From: Pseudanabaena galeata CCNP1313
GTDB taxonomy: Bacteria; Cyanobacteriota; Cyanobacteriia; Pseudanabaenales; Pseudanabaenaceae
DNA: 64,000 bases
Direction: 5' to 3'
NCBI RefSeq assembly: GCF_029910235.1
Contig: NZ_CP112874.1
Span: forward strand, 2,108,001 to 2,172,000
In this document: positions 19,942 to 28,478 of the stretch, piece by piece
Position numbering within the stretch: position 1 is the stretch's first letter
Layout: each line of letters starts with the position of its first letter
The notes under the pieces: model-generated
What the model was told of the DNA's origin: nothing
What the model saw: the letters and a program-made list of their open reading frames with translations, nothing else
Databases searched by the model: none
Program-made: the position numbers and the translations under genes

Positions 19942-19972
19942 TATCTGTACCTCTTAATGTTTGTTTTTAATG

Positions 19973-20012
19973 GAATTGGGTTGTGGGCGCGGAGCCGCCC
20001 ACAACCCAATTC
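19973..20012. repeat. hairpin between grpE-like gene and dnaK
   Basis: Near-perfect palindrome with GAATTGGGTTGTGGGCG arms around a GC-rich centre. It fills most of the 72-bp gap and ends directly after the GrpE-like stop codon. It could act as a processing site or partial terminator. Confidence 0.65.
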
Positions 20013-20013
20013 T

Positions 20014-20739
20014 TTACTTTGCTGCTACGATTACTTGTGCTTCTCGCAGGACTTGCTCTCCCCACATATACCCTCTCACCACTTCTTGAATGACGGTGTT
20101 TTCAGGGAATTCTGTCGTTACCTGACGACCAACCGCATACATGGTTTTCGCATCGAAAGACTTGCCAAGGGCGGGGATCGGCAATACTTGGCGTTGGCGT
20201 AACACATCAAGCAGCGATCGCCGAATTAGTTCGCCTCCCTGCTGATCGCTGACTAAAATCTCACGAATTGAGGATGAAGATAAGCTTTTGCCAGAATCTG
20301 GAGTCTTGCCTATCAACTTTTGCCATAAAGATTGAGGGTGATTTGCCGAATTCGTTTGAGCGAGATCTAGATCTGCAATCTGTGCTTGCCAATGGTTACA
20401 AGCTCGATCAAGCGCATCTACGACCCCAATCAAATCGCGCCATAGCGCTTTGCGATCAGCTTGAGACAATTCTTGCTGTTGAGCGATCGCTAGCTGTTGT
20501 TGCAGAGATGCTTTGTCTGACTGGATCTCGGTCAATGCTGCTTGGAGTATATTAGATGCCCCTTGAAAAAGTTTTCCTTGCTGCTTTACCTCCTGTCGCA
20601 GGGCAATCCATTCGGCTACCATTTGATATGGGTCAAATTCTGTCACTGATTCGGGAGGCTCTCCTAAATACTCAGGTAATGGTGGTGGAGTCTCGATAAC
20701 CGTGAGAAATTTTTCAAATAGTGCTTGTTTATCGATCAT
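20014..20739 (-). CDS. GrpE-like nucleotide exchange factor
   Basis: 241 aa from ATG 20739 (MIDKQALFEKF). The long N-terminal part is helical and Gln-rich (residues about 50-110), consistent with the GrpE coiled coil. The C-terminal 60 residues match the GrpE beta domain: ALGKSFDAKTMYAVGRQVTT and RGYMWGEQVLREAQVIV. GrpE releases ADP from DnaK. The middle insertion (about 120-170) is unusual, so this is a divergent paralogue, presumably dedicated to the adjacent short DnaK. Confidence 0.82.
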   Translation of the reverse strand: MIDKQALFEKFLTVIETPPPLPEYLGEPPESVTEFDPYQMVAEWIALRQEVKQQGKLFQGASNILQAALTEIQSDKASLQQQLAIAQQQELSQADRKALWRDLIGVVDALDRACNHWQAQIADLDLAQTNSANHPQSLWQKLIGKTPDSGKSLSSSSIREILVSDQQGGELIRRSLLDVLRQRQVLPIPALGKSFDAKTMYAVGRQVTTEFPENTVIQEVVRGYMWGEQVLREAQVIVAAK

Positions 20740-20840
20740 GCTTGACTGACTGTTTATTATAAATTTTGTGTGATACTGCAAGGGATTGGTAATTGGGGAT
20801 TGGTAATTGGTTACCCATCACCCATTACCCATCACCCAAT

Positions 20841-21140
20841 TCAAAAGGTTTCTCGAATTAATTCGTCTAAACTTATTTCTAAGCGATCGCGTACCCTTTG
20901 CCTCAAACCTTCTAAATCATTAGGATTGAGTGTTGCTTCCAACGGACGAACCATAAAAAAGAAATCATCAACTGGCGATGTTTTGCCTTTACGAATAGCT
21001 TCGTAAGCTGAACGAATAGCTTTAAATTCCTCAGGGTGACTGTGGGCTGGGAATTCTTTTAATTTGGTATGGTACGCTGCTTTAATTTCAACGGGAGTAG
21101 CGGTGGGAGAAACGCCAAGGCGATCGTGGGAGGAAGTCAT
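20841..21140 (-). CDS. J-domain-like protein lacking the HPD motif
   Basis: 99 aa from ATG 21140 (MTSSHDRLGVSP). Residues 5-50 align with the J-domain of DnaJ: DRLGVSPTATPVEIKAAY, a linker, then EEFKAIRSAYEAI. At the loop where DnaJ has His-Pro-Asp this protein reads KEFPAHSHPEEF, so the catalytic HPD is absent. The rest (residues 55-99) is a short helical tail with no G/F or zinc region. In canonical J-proteins HPD is required to stimulate Hsp70 ATPase, so this one may dock or block rather than activate. It sits between a TPR gene and the GrpE-like gene. Confidence 0.8.
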   Translation of the reverse strand: MTSSHDRLGVSPTATPVEIKAAYHTKLKEFPAHSHPEEFKAIRSAYEAIRKGKTSPVDDFFFMVRPLEATLNPNDLEGLRQRVRDRLEISLDELIRETF

Positions 21141-21173
21141 AGCTAAATTTTTACGGGTTGGGGAGTTTATCAT

Positions 21174-21216
21174 CCAAACCCGTAATATGCCCCTGCGGGG
21201 CATATTACGGGTTTGG
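21174..21216. repeat. hairpin between TPR gene and J-like gene
   Basis: Perfect 20-bp arms beginning CCAAACCCGTAATATGCCCC around a TGC centre. It lies in the 90-bp gap upstream of the J-like start, so on the transcript it would fold in the leader between the two genes. Confidence 0.7.
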
Positions 21217-21230
21217 GAATTCTGTACACC

Positions 21231-23717
21231 TTATCTACGGCGGCGCTTTGAAGTCTTTTTATAACTAAGGGAAATACCTTTGAGCGGATCGTCGTCATCA
21301 TCATCAAAGTCACCAAAGTCAGGCATATTATTCATCATCATTTTCTTCATTTCTGGGAGCATTCTTTTTAACTCATTTGGAGGAACTTTATCTCCAAACA
21401 TGTTGCGAATCATCGCATCTAGCATATCGCCAAAATCCTCCATATCGAGATTGTCGAAACTTTCAGGTGATGGGAAAGACTGCTGTACTTCCTGAGAACT
21501 AAGGTAAGCATCTTCTTCTCGGAATGCTTGTAACGCTCTAGCATCTTGCAAACGCCGCGCAATCTCAAATCCTTGTTGCCGCAACTCCTCATATTTTTGA
21601 GGATTACCATCGTAAGTTGTGGCTTTGGCTAGCAGCAGAAGTGGATTTTGAGGTTCTCGATTTAGGGCTTCTTCTAGCATGGAGCGTAAAACTGTATTCT
21701 GCATAAAATCCGCATAGCGCCGCAATTGTAGCTGAATTAGGGCTAGAGCATTACTTGGTTGCGGTGTTGTACTGAGATAATTTTGGAAAGGAATTTGCAG
21801 CTTTTTGAGATCCCGCTCTTTGAGCGAGAGGATCACCAGATGCGCTTCTCTGGCGGCAGGTTGTTCAGCCCCTAGATCAAACAGCTTGAGCATATATTGG
21901 GTGACCAGCGCTGCAATCCCCTTCTCGCGCTTGGCAAAAAGTTGAATGCACAGCGCGATCGCTTGCAATGTTGGTACTTGGTCTTTAGACGATAGCCTTT
22001 GCAAAAGAGCATCCCATCTTTGCGTGGCTTGTGTTTGGTTGAGGATAATCTTATCGCCTGCTTTCGTTTCTCCTTGAGCCGCCTCCACAAAAATCTGACA
22101 GGCACGGATGGCTGGGTCGAGATCGCTGGCATCCTTGACCAAACGGCTAAAAAATTGATAGCTACGGGTAGACAGAGCGTCAACCCAAGGCAGCATTTCC
22201 ACTTCTGTTTCAGGGCTGAGATCGCCAAAATTCTTGCCAAAACGGCGACGGATCTCGAACGCAGTTTCGGATTTACCCAAATCTTTCCAAGTGCTAATCA
22301 ATGCGCTATAAACTTCAAGAGAGCGACATCCTTCCTCTAACGCTTCAGTGAGCATTTGAGTAGCCTTGTCAAAATTCTTCTCGGACAATTCAACTAGTCC
22401 ATACCGCCCTTTGACTTCAGGAGATTCTCGCCAAATCCGTTCGGCAGTTTGAAGCGCTCCTAGAGCCGTTCGCGATCGCCCCATCGCCATCCAAGTATCG
22501 GCTAGTCGGCAATGGGCATAAGCTAGCGTGGTTTTACGACGAGCTTCTGACCAGTCTTGGGGATGCTGCTTAATTTCTTGTTCTAGCCATCTGATTAGCT
22601 TAGTGATTAACTGCTGTAGCTCTTGGTAATCTTCATTGAGATCTAGCACCTTCATCAGATTAAGAGCTAGTTGTGGTTGAAAGGGCTGCTCTCGATATAC
22701 TAACTGCCAAAATGTGCAAGCACAATCTATTTCCCCTTGAACCATTGACTGTTGTCCAGCCATTGTTAATAGGGTGGGGCGTAGGGCTGCTAACTCTGGG
22801 AATTGCTTAGAACGGCGATCAATATTTAGTAATGCATGGGCTGCATTGTGCGGATCATCTGCGTCAATCAGTTCAAGCATCGTCAAAGCGTTTGCTATCT
22901 CCATGAGAGCTTGATCGTTTTGATTCAAGGACATACTTTTTATGGAAGGTTGTCCAGTTTTACACTTTTGCCAGAGGGCTAACCGCGTTAACATCGGATG
23001 ATAGGCATAGGTTGGTTTCCCAAATAAAGATCCACCCATGGCGAACCCTCCCAATAAAATTTGTCCTTGCAGTTTCAGTTTTTTCGCGGCGGATTCCCAA
23101 TTCTGCATAATCTGGAGTGTGTAAACTTGCCAGATATCTTGGTGATCGCTAGCTGTTAGAGGGGCTTTTAGTTTTTCAAATGACGATAATGCTGCTTCAG
23201 ACTGCCCAGATTTCAATGCTAAAACACCACGAATCCATTGCTGCTGAGCGACAAAAAACCGTTTAGACTTTTTGCTTAGCAACTGTTCGACTGTTGCGGT
23301 GTCGCCTTTCAAGAATAGGAGTTTGGCATAGCAAATGCTGTACTGATTGGGTAAACTCCCATTGTCGAAAGCATTGCCAATTAAGGCGATCGCTTTGTCA
23401 AGCTGATCTCTCGCAAGCAAACATTTAGCGAGCCAATAATGCGTTTCTCCCACTATCCCCAATTGCAAAGCACGCTGCAATGAGGTTTCGGCTTTTTTAA
23501 ATTCTCCCTTATGAAATTCTTCTTTGCCAATAAGTAACCAAACTTCCGCCTCGGAAGGAGTAATTTTTAAGTCAGGTTGAGATTTTTGAGCCTTCTGTAT
23601 CTTTTCTAAAGCTTGACGAAACTTTTTTTGCTTCAGCAGCGATTGAAGTTGTATCTGCAAACCATCCTGAGGCGAGGACTTTTCTGTTGTCGGAACTGGT
23701 TGTTTAGCCACAGACAT
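21231..23717 (-). CDS. large TPR-repeat protein of the Hsp70 cluster
   Basis: 828 aa, first gene of the minus-strand chaperone cluster. Helical repeats run through most of the protein; clear TPR-like units are KGEFKKAETSLQRALQLG, RDQLDKAIALIGNAF and LSEKNFDKATQMLTEALEEG. No signal peptide or membrane segment is seen, so it should be cytoplasmic. The C-terminus is unusual: an Met-rich stretch (EMKKMMMNNMPDFGDF), a run of aspartates and a basic tail KKTSKRRRR. TPRs bind peptide partners, and the conserved linkage to DnaK genes here suggests a client adaptor. This function is inferred. Confidence 0.82.
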   Translation of the reverse strand: MSVAKQPVPTTEKSSPQDGLQIQLQSLLKQKKFRQALEKIQKAQKSQPDLKITPSEAEVWLLIGKEEFHKGEFKKAETSLQRALQLGIVGETHYWLAKCLLARDQLDKAIALIGNAFDNGSLPNQYSICYAKLLFLKGDTATVEQLLSKKSKRFFVAQQQWIRGVLALKSGQSEAALSSFEKLKAPLTASDHQDIWQVYTLQIMQNWESAAKKLKLQGQILLGGFAMGGSLFGKPTYAYHPMLTRLALWQKCKTGQPSIKSMSLNQNDQALMEIANALTMLELIDADDPHNAAHALLNIDRRSKQFPELAALRPTLLTMAGQQSMVQGEIDCACTFWQLVYREQPFQPQLALNLMKVLDLNEDYQELQQLITKLIRWLEQEIKQHPQDWSEARRKTTLAYAHCRLADTWMAMGRSRTALGALQTAERIWRESPEVKGRYGLVELSEKNFDKATQMLTEALEEGCRSLEVYSALISTWKDLGKSETAFEIRRRFGKNFGDLSPETEVEMLPWVDALSTRSYQFFSRLVKDASDLDPAIRACQIFVEAAQGETKAGDKIILNQTQATQRWDALLQRLSSKDQVPTLQAIALCIQLFAKREKGIAALVTQYMLKLFDLGAEQPAAREAHLVILSLKERDLKKLQIPFQNYLSTTPQPSNALALIQLQLRRYADFMQNTVLRSMLEEALNREPQNPLLLLAKATTYDGNPQKYEELRQQGFEIARRLQDARALQAFREEDAYLSSQEVQQSFPSPESFDNLDMEDFGDMLDAMIRNMFGDKVPPNELKRMLPEMKKMMMNNMPDFGDFDDDDDDPLKGISLSYKKTSKRRRR

Positions 23718-23739
23718 TTCTCCAAACGAACAATCTCAT

Positions 23740-23894
23740 AAAGAATCAATTTTTGTGACAAGGCAAAGCCGTGCCACAAAAATTGATTCTTTATTCATGC
23801 CCAAGAATACTTCAATGCTTTCTCAAAATCAAACGTTTTAAATAGGTAAGGCATAGACGACTCGAAGCGCTGTCTATGCCTTACCTATTTAAAA
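23740..23894. repeat. two large hairpins between nuclease and TPR genes
   Basis: The first palindrome (23740-23792) has 18-bp arms AAAGAATCAATTTTTGTG. The second (23836-23894) has 23-bp arms starting TTTTAAATAGGTAAGGCATA. The second overlaps the stop codon of the minus-strand nuclease gene and could be its terminator. Both stand upstream of the TPR gene on the same strand. Confidence 0.72.
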
Positions 23895-24680
23895 TGTGAC
23901 TTCGGGGATATCGGCGATATTGCTAGGTATTGGGCTGGTTAACAGATCTCCCCGATCGCAGCGATCGCGAAACTCACAGTAAACACACTCAGAGCTATCA
24001 ACTGCTAATTTTGGATAGTCTTGAGCTTGGGCAATCTGCCCCAGAATATGCTGTAATTTTTTTTCGGTTTGATCATGCTCTACCTGCGAGTAGGAAATGA
24101 TTACTGATTCGGCGGTATTGGCAAACCAATAGGTCATTGATAACTGCTCAGGCGCATAGTTAGTTGTTTGAGCTAGTAGATATAGATAAAGTCGGGTTTG
24201 CCAATTGTTTTTTAATTTTTCCGCAGCGATCGCCACTTGATGGGTTTTCCAATCGAGGATTTGGGCTTGGCGATCGCCCAAAATCAGAAAGTCATAAATT
24301 GCAGTCAAGACAAAATACCCTTGACCATAATCACTATTCTGACTATGATGCTGCGACCTTTCGATTTGCCTTTCTAAGGTGCGTCGATGCTCGCAGAGGC
24401 GATCGCCAGCAATCATTTCTGGAGGCTGATGCTCAAAGGCATCTAGCCACGATTTCAACTTCGGATCACTACTGGCAAGTACTGCCACATCTAGCCCTAG
24501 TTCTTTTTGCTGCATTAGCAAGTGAAAATTAGATCCTAGAAGCAAATTTTTTTTGATCTTAGGATCAGCTTCAGGTAAACTCAATTCCTCTAGAAAGCTA
24601 TATTGATATTTACGCCGACAAATTTCCCAAATATTGAGATGTCCCTGTGAAATTGAAGTAATTGGCGAAATAGCTGTCAT
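23889..24680 (-). CDS. PD-(D/E)XK nuclease family protein (RecB-like fold)
   Basis: 263 aa from ATG 24680; an upstream start at 24707 is possible. It starts with SQGHLNIWEICRRKYQYSF, typical of RecB/Cas4-like nucleases. The catalytic motif is ILDWKTHQ near residue 130, preceded by the acidic YDFLILGD. The C-terminus has a cysteine group CVYCEFRDRC, which resembles the Fe-S cluster region of AddB/Cas4-type nucleases, although only three cysteines are evident. No cas genes are nearby, so a DNA-repair or general role is more likely. It is divergent from the transporter gene, 65 bp away. Confidence 0.8.
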   Translation of the reverse strand: MTAISPITSISQGHLNIWEICRRKYQYSFLEELSLPEADPKIKKNLLLGSNFHLLMQQKELGLDVAVLASSDPKLKSWLDAFEHQPPEMIAGDRLCEHRRTLERQIERSQHHSQNSDYGQGYFVLTAIYDFLILGDRQAQILDWKTHQVAIAAEKLKNNWQTRLYLYLLAQTTNYAPEQLSMTYWFANTAESVIISYSQVEHDQTEKKLQHILGQIAQAQDYPKLAVDSSECVYCEFRDRCDRGDLLTSPIPSNIADIPEVTF

Positions 24681-24745
24681 TGCAGATTTGCGTTCTTGTA
24701 GTACCATATCGTCAAACGATCGCCATCATCCATGAATACACCCAG

Positions 24746-27700
24746 ATGACTGCACCCGTCATTCCTAACTCTAATTCTTCGATGCGCCGATTTCTAAAAA
24801 TCGTCAACCTGCGTCCAGACGAAGCTGAACGCACATTTTTGATGTTTTTATTTTACGGTGCAACCTCGATTGGAGCAGTATGGCTTGAGTATTCTAGTTC
24901 TACCTTGTTCCTTCAAGCCTACACAGCCGAAAATCTGACTTGGGTATACATTGCCACCGCTTTTGTGGTGACAGCTTTAGGTGTGTTTTATTCATGGCTG
25001 CAAAAAATATTTCCTTTGCGTTGGGTGATGCTAGGCATATCCTGCTTGCTGGCTCTGCCACTGCCTTTGGCATGGATGGGACTCATGCAAGAAGGCAAAT
25101 CATTTATGTACATGGCGGCAGTTTTCGGGATTCGCCTGTGGGTTGAGGGGATTTATGTACTGAGCAATATTAATAATGATATTGCAGCCAACCAGTTGTT
25201 TAATATTCGGGAAATTAAACGAGCTTTTCCCTTAATTAGCACAGGGATTATCGTTGCGGAAATAGTAGCGGGTTTTTCCTATCCATTGTTGGTAAGTTGG
25301 GGTGGGGCAACGAATATGACCCTTGCCACTTGCTTGATGTTAGCGATCGGTTCTTGCGTACTGTTTTATCTGAGTACCCGCTATAAACAAGCTTTTCCTA
25401 ACTCTGTCTATAACAGTGAAGAAGATCGCGAGATTTCTACTCGTACTCTCAAAGGCAACATCCGCAAGTATGTTTGGCTTTTGTTTGGCTTCTTTATTGC
25501 TGCTCAAATTTTATTTTTTATGATTGAGTTTCAGTATCAGTCACAACTGGAAATTCATCTAAAAACTGAAGAGGCGATCGGCAGCTTTCTGGGGATTTTT
25601 GGCGGAATTATGGGGGTATTTAAGCTTGCCCTTCAGCTTTTTGGCTCTAGTCGAATTATTGAACGAATTGGGGTGTTTTTTGCGGTACTGATGCCACCCA
25701 TAGGCATCATCATTACAGGCACGATCGCAGGATTTGCTCCATTTGGTTTATTAGTAGGTTTTGTAGTTCTAAAATTCTTTGATGAATTATTTCGGTTTAC
25801 CATTGTTGCGGCTACAGCACCCACACTCTTTCAGGCTGTACCAGATCTGTTTCGCAGTCAGATCCAATCTTTGGTGCGGGGTATTGCTGATCCCCTAGCC
25901 ACAGGCGGTGCAGGAGTCTTGATCTGGGTTGTAAGTGAAATTTTTAGGCTTAACAATATTAGTGATGCTATTTCTTCTCAGTGGTTTGCAGGAGTAATCG
26001 TCTTGGTTGCGATTATCTGGGTAATAGTTATTTGGTTATTGCGACGGGGGTATTTAGAGCTTTTGATTCAGAGTGTGGAGCGGGGGCAATTGAGCTTGTT
26101 AACTGTCGATACTCGCGAAGTTCGTCGGGCGGTGTCGGAGTCGATGACTAGAGCCGAAACCCAAACTGAGCAATCGGTCTGTATTGACCTATTGACGCAA
26201 ATTGTGCCGCAAGCTGTAGGTGAAACTCTTGCGCCGATGTTGTCGCAGATGACACCAGACTTACAAGCTCAAAGCATTGCCGCCATGTTGGAAAATCCTG
26301 AGCCTAGGTATTTGTCTTACATTCGTGAAGTGATGCAGTCTCCTAACGCATCGCCGCAGGTACAAGCTCTATGTCTGCGCTACGTGTTGATCGCCGATGA
26401 AAAAAATCGTGATATTGATGGATTACGCAAGTATTTAGGCCCAGAACAAAATCCAATTATTCGGGGTACGGCAGTGGCTTTGATGATGAGACTGGGGGCT
26501 TCGTCACAGGTTGCGGAAGCAACTAATACTTTGCGGCATATGATTACCAGTTCATCACAACCTGAGCGGGTGTTAGGTTGTCGAGCTTTGGCTGAAGCCG
26601 CCTTTATGCAGTCTCTGCGTTTTTATGTACCGCAATTATTGCAAGATCCATCCATTGAGGTTCGTTGTGCCTTGCTCAGGGCGATCGCCGCCACTCGTGC
26701 TAGTGAATATTTCCCATCGATTATTCGGGGGTTGCATTACAAAGCAACGCGCAAGGCGGCTTATGAGGCTTTAGTAACCCTTGGTGATGACGCGATTCCC
26801 TCTTTGCTAGAACTATCCTTTAGCGATCGCAGTCCTGACACTGTCCGCATACTTGCATGGGATATTTTGGGTGAAATAGGCTCTCAGGCTTCCATTGCAG
26901 TGCTAGCCAATAATTTGTCTAAATCTTGGGGTAAGCATCGACGACAAATTTTGCGTACCCTCATACGCATACCCCAAGAGCAAGGTATTGAAGCGATCCT
27001 TGAACTGATCGGGCGTAGTGGTATCGAGAAAATGGTGGTGCAAGAGCTTGGGGTAATGACTGAGGCTTGGGCAGGTGTAGTCGATCTGTCGGTGGATCAA
27101 GTCTCCACCACAGAGACTGGTCTATTGATCGATTCGTTGCAAAATGAAGCGATCGGTAGTTTGGAACGAATTTTCTTGATGATGAAATTACTTTATTCAG
27201 CATCAGCAATTCAGGCGGCAGCTTTTAATATTCTGTCTGACTCCAAGAGCAGTCTGGCTCGCGGCATGGAAATCTTAGACAATACCGTTGACTTAAGCGT
27301 TAAACAAATTATTTTGTCAGTGGTTGACAATCGCTCGATCGCTGATAAATTAAGCGTGCTTGGGAACATTCATCCTTATGAGCCTTTGTCACCATCTAAA
27401 CGGTTACAACAACTTGTGGATTTGCGCTATTGCCTATCAGATTGGACGTTAGCTTGCTGTTTTCATGTGGCGCGGACACAACATTGGAGCGTGCCTGCGG
27501 AGTCTATGTTGAAATGTCTAGAACATCCCACAGGATTTGTGAGGGAGGCAGTTATTTCTTATTTGCAAGTTGCTTCGCCGCGATCGCTGCTTAAAGTTCT
27601 GCCACGGCTGCTTAAGGATCGCGATTCTTTGGTGCTTGCCCAAGCAAGGGCTATTTCCTACTACTTTCAAAATAATGGCAAAAATATCCTAAATCTAAGT

Positions 27701-27784
27701 GATAATTTGCATGACAGTAATGATATAGATACTGAGATAAAAGCCAGAATGGGCGGCAAACCAAATGGGTATGGGGAGTCTTAG
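24746..27784 (+). CDS. nucleotide-transporter/MFS-like membrane protein with C-terminal HEAT repeats
   Basis: 1012 aa from ATG 24746 (MTAPVIPN); the frame is open further up but those residues are not convincing. Residues 20-450 hold about 12 hydrophobic segments arranged as in the ATP/ADP carrier-like (NTT) and MFS families. From about residue 470 to 990 the protein is soluble and built of HEAT-like helical repeats, such as VRCALLRAIAATRASEYFPS and RQILRTLIRIPQEQGIEAIL. Related proteins in other bacteria carry a cNMP-binding domain at the C-terminus; here that domain is a separate gene 3 bp downstream. Transported substrate unknown. Confidence 0.83.
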   Translation: MTAPVIPNSNSSMRRFLKIVNLRPDEAERTFLMFLFYGATSIGAVWLEYSSSTLFLQAYTAENLTWVYIATAFVVTALGVFYSWLQKIFPLRWVMLGISCLLALPLPLAWMGLMQEGKSFMYMAAVFGIRLWVEGIYVLSNINNDIAANQLFNIREIKRAFPLISTGIIVAEIVAGFSYPLLVSWGGATNMTLATCLMLAIGSCVLFYLSTRYKQAFPNSVYNSEEDREISTRTLKGNIRKYVWLLFGFFIAAQILFFMIEFQYQSQLEIHLKTEEAIGSFLGIFGGIMGVFKLALQLFGSSRIIERIGVFFAVLMPPIGIIITGTIAGFAPFGLLVGFVVLKFFDELFRFTIVAATAPTLFQAVPDLFRSQIQSLVRGIADPLATGGAGVLIWVVSEIFRLNNISDAISSQWFAGVIVLVAIIWVIVIWLLRRGYLELLIQSVERGQLSLLTVDTREVRRAVSESMTRAETQTEQSVCIDLLTQIVPQAVGETLAPMLSQMTPDLQAQSIAAMLENPEPRYLSYIREVMQSPNASPQVQALCLRYVLIADEKNRDIDGLRKYLGPEQNPIIRGTAVALMMRLGASSQVAEATNTLRHMITSSSQPERVLGCRALAEAAFMQSLRFYVPQLLQDPSIEVRCALLRAIAATRASEYFPSIIRGLHYKATRKAAYEALVTLGDDAIPSLLELSFSDRSPDTVRILAWDILGEIGSQASIAVLANNLSKSWGKHRRQILRTLIRIPQEQGIEAILELIGRSGIEKMVVQELGVMTEAWAGVVDLSVDQVSTTETGLLIDSLQNEAIGSLERIFLMMKLLYSASAIQAAAFNILSDSKSSLARGMEILDNTVDLSVKQIILSVVDNRSIADKLSVLGNIHPYEPLSPSKRLQQLVDLRYCLSDWTLACCFHVARTQHWSVPAESMLKCLEHPTGFVREAVISYLQVASPRSLLKVLPRLLKDRDSLVLAQARAISYYFQNNGKNILNLSDNLHDSNDIDTEIKARMGGKPNGYGES

Positions 27785-27787
27785 GCC

Positions 27788-28246
27788 ATGTTAACCAGTA
27801 TTGATCGATTGCTATTGGTGCGCGGAGTTCCAATTTTCAAGGAATTGCGCGATGACTTCTTGGTGCGCCTTGCTTCGATCATGAACGAGGTGTCCTATCC
27901 ATCTGGCAAAATGATCTTTGCAGAAGGTCAGGAAGGCCGATCGCTATATATAGTAGTTGCTGGTCGGGTGCGGGTGCACTCGAAGGATCAGGAACTAGCC
28001 CTGTTAGAGAAAGGTAGTTGTTTTGGGGAAATGTCGCTATTTGATGCAGAACCGCGATCGGCTTCGGTAACGGCAATTTCTGGTTGTGATTGTCTGGTGC
28101 TAACGCAGCAACAGTTATATGAAGCGATCGATGAGACTCCCGATATTGCTGTCAATATTATTCGTTTACTATCTCGCCGCATTCGTAGCCAAAACGTAAA
28201 ACTTAATGAGTTAAAAGCGGCTACGACATTACCAACACCGCATTAG
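27788..28246 (+). CDS. cyclic-nucleotide-binding domain protein
   Basis: 152 aa, a single Crp-type cNMP-binding domain: ELRDDFLVRLASIMNEVSYP, GRSLYIVVAGRVRVHS and the phosphate-binding cassette GEMSLFDAEPRSASVTA. No DNA-binding helix-turn-helix follows, so it is not a regulator of the CRP type. It starts 3 bp after the transporter-HEAT gene and is surely co-translated. It probably acts as the regulatory subunit of that membrane protein, by analogy to fused homologues. Cyclic AMP binding is plausible because the Arg in PRSASVTA is kept. Confidence 0.87.
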   Translation: MLTSIDRLLLVRGVPIFKELRDDFLVRLASIMNEVSYPSGKMIFAEGQEGRSLYIVVAGRVRVHSKDQELALLEKGSCFGEMSLFDAEPRSASVTAISGCDCLVLTQQQLYEAIDETPDIAVNIIRLLSRRIRSQNVKLNELKAATTLPTPH

Positions 28247-28478
28247 CGGTGCGGTGCTTTGCCTCGCACTGCTAATGCAGTGCTATTGTGCAGACCCTTA
28301 CAGCAATTACCGATCAAACGAACTACAAGAAAAAATTTGAAAGCGTTGCTTCGCAACGCTTTCAAATTTTTTCTTGGTTTGGGTTTGAGCGCAAAGCGCT
28401 GTAAGGTTGCGCCCCTGCGGGGCGCAACCTTAAGGGTTTTAAAAACGCAAAATGGCTACGCCATTTTGTATTTTGGTA
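28247..28478. repeat. run of palindromes after the cNMP gene, including element F copy 1
   Basis: Three hairpins stand in series: 28327-28375 (23-bp arms starting AAGAAAAAATTTGAAAGC), 28402-28432 (arms TAAGGTTGCGCCCC) and element F at 28432-28481 with CAAAATGGCTACGCCATTTTG. The first could end transcription of the cNMP operon. The F end TTGGTATTA provides the stop codon of the minus-strand gene. Confidence 0.75.

Noticed and set aside
18483-19957. Several open frames on both strands inside dnaK
   Set aside because: Shadows of the dnaK coding sequence; none has domains or ribosome-binding sites.
23889-24680. Cas4 nuclease
   Set aside because: Fold and cysteines are similar, but no other cas gene or array is present and only three C-terminal cysteines are evident.
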